Below, in pieces: positions 57,152 to 64,000 of a DNA stretch of 64,000 bases. A program made the position numbers and the translations under genes. The stretch lies in assembly GCF_030272615.1 (NCBI RefSeq), contig NC_081409.1:530756291-530820290 (forward strand). Direction: 5' to 3'. This stretch comes from Cryptomeria japonica. Its lineage: Eukaryota; Streptophyta; Pinopsida; Cupressales; Cupressaceae. Positions within the stretch are counted from its first letter, which is position 1. Every line of letters starts with the position of its first letter. The notes below the pieces were generated by a model that saw only the letters and a program-made list of their open reading frames with translations, ran no database searches and had not been told where the DNA came from.

Positions 57152-59736
57152 GTGCTTGGTAAGAGAAATGTCATTATAAATCAACTAAATTCAGTTTCTA
57201 GTCTTTGTATTAACAGTGCTTATGAGATGGTTAACAACAATGCAATGATAGATGTGTGTGAATGGTTAAAAGATGAACTCATTGACAATTTGAAAATATT
57301 AAAGGAGATAAGAAAGGGACACTCTGCTTTGGAAATCTTTTGGTATGTTTAATGTATTTCACTAGGGAAATCCCCGGTACAGGACCTAAAGACTTTGGAT
57401 ATGACATACCGGTAGGAAAACAATTACAAGAAGCTTTTACCGGCATGAGAACTGCAAAGGACAACAACATAATTCAATACTTCAAAACTTTCCAAGATAA
57501 AATGAAAACTAGAGAAAGACTACCACGGAGTGTAGTGGACAAATATAACAAAGAAATCTGTTTTGTTATCAAGAAGGATGAGACATGGATGGAATTTGTA
57601 CTCCCTAGGACTATATGGGTAATTGAAATGGGATATGAGGTAGATCTTAACATTATTGAGACATATGCAAAGGCTTTACCGGATGCACTGAGAGAACCAT
57701 TAGAACAAGTTTTTGGTAGTGCTGAGACTATTGAAAGTGATGTAAAAACATTGAAACAAAGGAAGAAAAGAGAAAAAATTATTAGAGATGCTTTTAAGAA
57801 AGTGAAGGAAATCAAAGAAAATGTAATGAACATTAGTGGCATATCGGCTAGTGAACTTGAAGGACTACAACCGGAGGCACACATTTCACCGGTTGGCACA
57901 TCTTCTAGAATTGATAGTGAGAAACCAACAAAGTTTAAAAGAGTTGAAAGGAGGAAGAGAAAACCTTCATCGGTACCCTCTCCTTCACCTAAGAGAACAA
58001 GGACTTTGAGAAAGAAACAACAGGCAGTAAGGGGACCACCAAAGAAACTGACACCAAAGAAGAAACAACAACCTGTTACCCCTTCTTTGAATAATTTATT
58101 GAATGAGATAACTGATGATGGAAATTTGGCCAATGTACACCAGCTGTATAACACATTTAATGATTCTGATAGGGAAAGAATTGAGAATAGTATAATCTTA
58201 CATCTGGACATATATAAAAAGGTTTTAATTGAAGTTGTGGATGACTTACCCAATGATCTGTATAGGAGATTAGAAGCAAAAAGGATTGCAGTAATGGAAT
58301 TGGATAAGAAATTGAAAGTTGAAAAACTTATAGTTGTACATCCTGTAAATTCAAAAGAGGAAATTGATGAATTAATTTCTGAGGCTAATCGATTTATTTT
58401 TGCTAGTGGACACTGGCAAGTAAGTTTAATGGTAGGAAGAGTAAAAGAGATTGTAGATGAAACTGCTAATAACTGGGATATATTTTTTGTGGAGAAGGAA
58501 AAACAAGAGGAAATGAATCAACCAAAGAAGACATTTAAAGTATATCAGAAGGATAAGGACAAGGGAAAAGGAAAAATTGGTGGTATTCTAAACATCAAGA
58601 TCACTGACAATTTACCACCACCTTTGGATACTGCACTGGTACATATAGATGATCCACCAGTTATTGGCATTGAAGGTGTTACACATGATGACACAACTCC
58701 TGAATCTGAGATACTCTTCACCATGAATGTGGATACTCAGGAAGTGAATATTGTTGTAGATAAGGACAGTGCTGAGGTTAAGGAAGACAATGTTGACAGT
58801 GGCAACTTGGCTGAGAAACTGGTAGAGACTGTTGAGGTTGAGATCCCAACCCAAATAGAGCAACCATTAGAAATAGAGAAACCTATTGAGACAAAGGTAC
58901 ACACTGAGGTAGAGGTACATACTGAGGTAGAGAAACTGACAATCACTATGACATCAAAGCAGTCTGAGAAACCCTTGCTAGTTGAGATGCAAACATAGAC
59001 TAATCCACTAGAGGTAAACACAAGTAAAATGGTTACAACTGATGGAAGCAAAGAGGTAATAAAGATAATTGGTCAGACATCCAACACATCAACAAGTGAA
59101 TTCAGACCTACTAATGTAACAGAGGTACTTTTAGATTCAATAAAAAGGATAACATATTGCAATGCATTGGCCTACAAGGCAATTGATAACACTGTACCAA
59201 TTCTTAAATTGATTGCACCAAAATGTAACATAGATCATATTAAGGATTCTTTAAGTAAATTGGACACATTGTCCAAATTTATTGTTGACAATGTAATAAT
59301 GATTGATAAAGTGAATGAGGATACAATAAAGGAAAGAGTTGAAAAAGAGAAGGACAAATTCTTTGATGACACCATAAAGAAGTGCACTGAACACCTGAAT
59401 ACATTATTACTAGCACTGAACTCTACTATCTTGGAGTACAAAGAGCTATACAAGGAAACATGCAAACCTCACCTTTTGACAACGGACATAGACAAGGAGA
59501 TCAGTAAAATACAAAAGGAAATTGATGACATAGCTGATAACATAATTGGTTCATCTGGTCACATATCAGTTTTTGAGCAAGAGATGGCAAGTTTTGAAGA
59601 AAAATTAGAAAAACTTGAGAAAGAAAAGACAAGGATAAGGTCTAATGCTAGAGAACTTAAAGATAAAGTTGGTCTTAAGTTGGAAAATCTTATTTCTCAG
59701 AGAATAGAAATAACTAAGGAATTACTTCAGGGATAA
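57152..59736 (+). pseudogene. B2 ORF2, N-terminally deleted
   Basis: Begins abruptly within the equivalent of B1 codon ~193; the ~780 bp before it are deleted. A one-base change near 57300 shifts frame, then 57340-58998 is open for 552 codons. After one TAG (58996-58998) the same frame continues to TAA at 59734-59736. It keeps the globular middle part, the basic proline-rich linker (RRKRKPSSVPSPSPKRTRT, 57950-58010), the acidic variable part with repeated T-E-V-E units (58890-58935), and the coiled-coil end. Similarity to B1 is highest at 59100-59540. Confidence 0.82.
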
Positions 59737-60081
59737 CGATCACTAGAAGATCATATGCATCATCTCACTAGCACGATCCAACAAACTGACGCAACCTTGA
59801 ATGACAACAAAAGGTTTATGCAAAGTCTGAATTTGGTTTTAGCAGATATCTTTCAGATTGTAACCAACCGATTATAGACTTTGAGGTGAAATTTTTGCAC
59901 TCATTTGACAAATTTTTGACAACCTTTGTCATTGATGTCAAAGGGGGAGTAGTGGAGAGAAAAATGCTTATTCAGAGGAGATCATTTGCTCAAGGAGAGC
60001 ACATATTTTTGGAAACATTTTGGACTTCAGGTTTTGGAACAATTTTTGGATTTTTCTCATGAGTGTTGCCATCAATGCCAT
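59737..60081 (+). other. B2 3' untranslated region, polypurine tract deleted
   Basis: Contains the first GGGGGAG word (near 59945), but the final tract before the LTR is missing: catcaatgcc runs directly into attgttggc, where B1 has aaagggggag between them. Confidence 0.8.
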
Positions 60082-60909
60082 TGTTGGCATTCTACACTCT
60101 TATAAGAATAGTTGATGTTGTCATTAATGGCAACCAACTGGAAACCAACTGGAAATCATCTGGCTACCCATCGACAGTTACTAGCACCAGCAATAGACTT
60201 CTACATACACTGGCAGACACTTCACCGACAATGACAATTATGCATACCGACACTCAAGCTGACATGGAATAAACTTTGTTTATTGTTTTATATTGTAATT
60301 ATCTTTTGTAAAAGCCGACATGGGATATTGTAAAAGACTCATATATATGTATGAGATCTTATAGGTCATTGAGAGAGATGAGAAGATATGATATGATAAG
60401 TGAAAAAGAATAGATGATATTTTTGTATAAGGTAATATAGTTGACAGTGAAGGTTTTTGGTAATAGACTGAGCTTAAACCGGTACTGAATCTGGCATAGT
60501 TGATGATGATCTAAAGTAGTACATTGTATTGGATTTTGATAATCCATTTTGTGAGTCAGTGAGACTTTAGTTTTGTATTTGAGCAGTGAGCTCTAGGCTG
60601 CTAGCCATCCTGCATGTGCAGGCCCCTCATTGTAAGTAATATTTATTCATTGGCCAGTGAGTGAATATTGTGGGTCACAAATCCCATCGAGGTTTTTCCC
60701 ACACCGAGTTTCCTCATTAAATATCTTTTGTTATGGTATGTTCTCTATGTTGTCTCTGTTATTCTTATTTACTGCATTAACTCTTATTTACTGGTACACT
60801 ATTTTGGGATACAAAGTTCTTAATAAGCTTAAATATTCTGCTAACCGGTTAGACGCTGATTCACCCCCCCCCCCTCTTAGTGCCTTTGGGATTTTCATTG
60901 ATTCTAATA
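60082..60909 (+). repeat. 3' LTR of B2
   Basis: Starts TGTTGGCATTCTACACTC and ends CTAATA, 828 bp. It carries catatatatgtatgag near 60341 as a possible TATA region, and the GTGCAGGCCCCTCATTGTA and GGTTTTTCCC blocks shared with copia A. Confidence 0.9.
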
Positions 60910-61325
60910 GAAAGAAGATCTTGATGATATTGAGAAGAATCGGACATGGGAACTAGCCCCTAGACCTACATCTAAGAATTTTATAGGGATAAAGTGCGTA
61001 TTCTAGAACAAATTTAATGAAGAAGGAGAAGTGAGAAGGAACAAAGATAGATTATTTTGAAAAGGATATTATCAAGTGGAATGTATTGATTTTGAGGAGA
61101 CTTTTATTCCAGTCACTAGGGTGGAGGTAATTAGAATGTTTCTTGCATTTGCATCTTACAAGAACTTTAAGCTGTATCAAATGGATGGCAAGTTATTCTT
61201 CTTGAATGGAGATTTAAAATAATCAATCTGCATAGAGAATCCTGATGGCTTTCAATTGATAAAGGATCTAAACATGGTGTCCAGACTTAAAAAGGAATTG
61301 TATGGTCCCAAGCAAGCCCTTAGTA
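60910..61325 (+). pseudogene. Copia reverse transcriptase fragment
   Basis: Reads through several stops: EKNRTWELAPRP, KGYYQVECIDFEETF, FASYKNFKLYQMD and LKKELYGPKQA. These are the N-terminal and central RT motifs also seen at 12050-12450 in copia A. It is probably the continuation of the fragment ending at 55326, now separated by B2 and missing its integrase. It ends abruptly where LINE sequence begins. Confidence 0.8.
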
Positions 61326-61330
61326 TGTTT

Positions 61331-62390
61331 CAATATTTTAGACCTATTAGTTTATGTAATACCATATATAACATCTTCTCTAAAGTCCTAGCAATGTAGC
61401 TGCAATCTATCCTCTCAAATATTATTTTTATTTAGAAAAGTGAGTTTGTGCATGGGAGGTAGATTATTGATTTCATTCTCATGGTGCCTAAAAATATTCA
61501 TTCTTTGATTGTTAATAAGGTTGGATTCTTTCTTAATCTTGATCTTTTATAAGCATATGATCACGTGAATTGGAATTTCCTCTCCAATATCTTGATTGCT
61601 TTTGGTTTTAGGATAAAGTTTGTGGATCTAATTTTGTAGCTTGTGTCAACCCTAAAATTCTCTATTATTATTAATGGTTCCCCTTCAAGGTTCTTTAAAA
61701 AATTTAGAGGCATCAAACAAGGGGACCTAATTTCCCCTTCCTCTTTGTGATTATGATAGAATATTTTAGTAGATCTATTAAAAATACTATTAATGATGAT
61801 TATTTGAAAGGTCTTTGTCCCTCTTGTGGGTAGGCTTGTTCTAGCCAATTTTTTCTTTGTGAGACTCTTATTATAAGGGAAGCTTTGAGTATGGAGGCTA
61901 AAAGAATTAAATCTATTATACTTAATTTTGAGTCTACATTGAGTCAGAAGATTAGTCTTCCTAAAAGAACTCACTTCTTCTTGCACACTCCTATGCAGAG
62001 AAAAACCAAGATCGCATGTATCTTTGATTGCAAAGTGGGATGTCTTACTTCGTCCTACCTTGGCTTGCCTCTTTGTGATAACAATGTTCCTGATGCTTTT
62101 TGGTTCGGTATTTTGGATAGATTGTAGTCTAAACTCATTGGTTGGAAAGGTACATTGCTTAGTCAAGTAGGTAAGATTCAGTTAATTCAATCTACTCTTT
62201 AAAACGTCCTTATATTTTCTATGAGTCTCTTAAGAGATAATAGCAAAAATAGTGACAAATTCAAGATAAAATTCAAAAGAAATTACAATGATTTGGAACT
62301 GGGGAGAGGAAATGTCTCCCTGTTGTTGCTTGGGATCAAGGTTGTAAACCTATGAATATGGATGGTCTTGGAATATAATAAATCAAAGAA
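61331..62390 (+). pseudogene. L1-like LINE reverse transcriptase fragment
   Basis: Shows RPISLCNTIYNIFSKVLA, a DFILMVPKNIHSL segment, the AYDHVNWNFL region, [10 protein letters not shown] and, downstream, SSYLGLPLCDNN, KLIGWKGTLLSQVGKIQLIQS and VAWDQGCKP. This is the order of a plant L1 RT and its thumb. Many stops and frameshifts; the catalytic FADD box was not found. Both ends are truncated and no target duplication was found. Confidence 0.82.
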
Positions 62391-64000
62391 TCCATTATAA
62401 ACTGTAGTGCCTTTCCCTGATTCATCTTGTCTTTTTGTACATCAAAAGAATATATTGATCTAGCTTAGTCTAGTTTATGATGATTTGATGGTATCATGTT
62501 ATGAACTAACCCTATTTCATGATTGTATTGGATATGATGATGGATCTATAATTGATCATTATTCATGATGGATCATATTGCTTATGGGACTTTGATGACA
62601 CTATGATTACACTAACCCTACTCTATGATTATGATGACTGAGTTGATGCTACGATGTTTGTGATTATCTTCTAGTGTCTTCATGATTAGAGATGATGTCA
62701 TACCACTCATTGTGATAATGATATGACGTTGTGATTCTCTATCACTCACCTAATCATTTATGATGTATATGTGTTGTTGATGCAGGAGCATCCCCGGTCG
62801 ATGAGCAATCTTGGATCAACCAAAAACATTTCCTTTCTTGTTTGGTTCTTTGTGCAGTTTCAGTATTCTTACCGATATGTACTGGTAGTTGCTTGTTCTT
62901 CATGGAAGATCTTGTTTGCAGTTTCTTGGTGGTTTCATGTGGTTGATTCTAGATTTCTAGTTCATTTGGGTTCTTCTCCAATCAGTTATCACTTTTAGTT
63001 GGCTATTTATGGATTCCGGGGATAGTTCTTGTGCTTACCAGTTGGTTTTCCTTCATTACCGACATGATTCTTGGCATATGGATCTATCTTGGGTCTTGTC
63101 TGATGTTCTTTGGCATGTGGCCAACCTTCCTGCTGAACCGCATCACTTGGTTGTTATTTTCCAGAAAGATTTCTTAAATCTTAGGGCTGACCTAATTACA
63201 CATTTTATTTTCCTGCATTGGTGAATGTAATCCTTTGAGGTCGACCTGGATATGTTCTGGTGGGTATAAATATGATGTTATGTAATCATTTGTGGGAGAA
63301 AAGGAAGTAGAACTGAGAATAAGGATTGAGATTCACATGTTGTGATCTAGTTGATTCTTAGAGTCCTAGTTGGATTGTTTCTAGCTTGAAGCCTATGTGT
63401 AACTAGTTAATTACTAGATGTTCTTTGATGATAATCAGATGATTACCGGATGGTTGCCAAAAGTTCTATGGCTTGAATATGATCTGTTTATATAAATTTG
63501 TTATGTTTTCTTATTGTTTGCATTGTGTCTCTCTTACTGTATAAGCCGGTTAACTCTTCAAAGTGTTTTTACCGGTTATGGCTACATCAGTTGTATATAT
63601 GTTGTATTGTGTTTAGTGGTGGATGCAGGATTGTAGGTACCAGACATCGATTCCACCTAGTCTCACAGGTCTGAGTGTGTCTTTATCCCAATTTAAAGTT
63701 GTTGGAGATGGCATGTGTTTCCTTCTCATACTCTAGGCTTAGGTTGACACCCTTGTCAATTAGTGTCTTGGCTTGAGTCGTTGGTCTACATCATGTGGTG
63801 TGTTGTTCAACCTTATGTGAGGTTGTCTTGTGAGTTTGCGATTATTTGTTAATTAATCATTAATCAGTTTGTATAGTTTATAAATATTAAATCAAATGAA
63901 TGGATGACATTAATATTTAATATTAATGTACGATTAATATTATTATTGAATAATTATCCGTTAATGTTTATTTTATGGATTTATATTTTATTGGTTATTT
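62391..64000. other. LTR-like non-coding DNA
   Basis: No gene. The part 62460-62760 is rich in atgatgat words with a repeated ctaaccctac/ctaacccta phrase. Around 63180-63330, gacctaattac ... gtataaatatgatg (TATA-like at 63266-63273) loosely resembles the promoter area of the copia A LTR (2461-2500). An unrelated-copy LTR is possible but no ends were found. The last ~200 bp are AT-rich. Confidence 0.35.

Larger units (their letters stand above)
55327..60909 (+). mobile_element. B2: second pol-less LTR element of the B family
   Basis: Same layout as B1: LTR, primer site, gag-like ORF, long ORF2, LTR, and no pol. The 5' LTR lacks its first ~284 bp, the polypurine tract is deleted, and ~780 bp covering the start of ORF2 are missing. 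Sequence divergence from B1 is large while protein similarity is clear, so the two are separate old lineages of one family. Confidence 0.88.

Noticed and set aside
62770-63224. Two short open frames near the right edge
   Set aside because: No motif, ordinary length for chance, and the region looks like LTR DNA with a TATA-like site.

Overview
This is AT-rich nuclear DNA of a seed plant, most probably a gymnosperm. It is dominated by nested, decayed LTR retrotransposons with 1-4 kb LTRs, and it has one intact gene: a cytochrome P450 of the CYP85 clan (CYP716/CYP725-like). The genus cannot be read from the sequence. A yew-like or other conifer would fit the P450 type, but that is inference. No tRNA, rRNA or CRISPR feature was seen.

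Layout. 1-1838: 3' end and LTR remnant of a Tat/Ogre-like Ty3/gypsy element. 1839-21724: a Ty1/copia element ('copia A', target duplication GTCTA) holding two later insertions. The first is a 6.2-kb element with ~340-bp terminal inverted repeats (4961-11127) inside the integrase. The second is a pol-less LTR element ('B1', 14468-21117) inside the 3' LTR. 21725-22703 and 26607-27331: older LTR-element remnants, split by a 3.9-kb solo LTR (22704-26601, target duplication TGGGG). 28262-29356: a Tat/Ogre-type solo LTR. 29776-30643: a small non-coding TIR element. 32110-36283: a 5'-truncated L1-like LINE with a 15-bp target duplication.

37908-42003 is the P450 gene: three exons, 484 codons, TATA box. 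Its 3' part plus a downstream copia gag fragment (38635-43900) is repeated in direct orientation at 49608-54902. Between the two copies lies a truncated Tat/Ogre-like gypsy element on the minus strand (43901-49607). Its LTR end marks one breakpoint and its reverse transcriptase is fused to P450 exon 1 at the other. The second P450 copy is a 5'-truncated, frameshifted, splice-damaged pseudogene. 55327-60909 is a second pol-less LTR element ('B2') inside the duplicated copia fragment, followed by copia RT (60910-~61325) and LINE RT (~61331-62390) fragments, then non-coding LTR-like DNA to the end.

Most interesting: (1) B1 and B2 are two diverged copies of an LTR family with no protease, integrase or reverse transcriptase. 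Each carries a coiled-coil/zinc-knuckle gag-like ORF and a long second ORF (~1,086 codons in B1) with a basic nuclear-signal-like linker and coiled-coil tail. They share primer site, leader, polypurine region and LTR blocks with copia A, which suggests trans-mobilisation. (2) The long-TIR element carries a different ~890-codon decayed ORF and a captured gypsy integrase tail. (3) A ~5.3-kb tandem duplication has one breakpoint in a retrotransposon and the other in a P450 exon. (4) Many in-frame stops across these elements fit CAG to TAG or other C-to-T/G-to-A changes, as expected from deamination of methylated cytosine.
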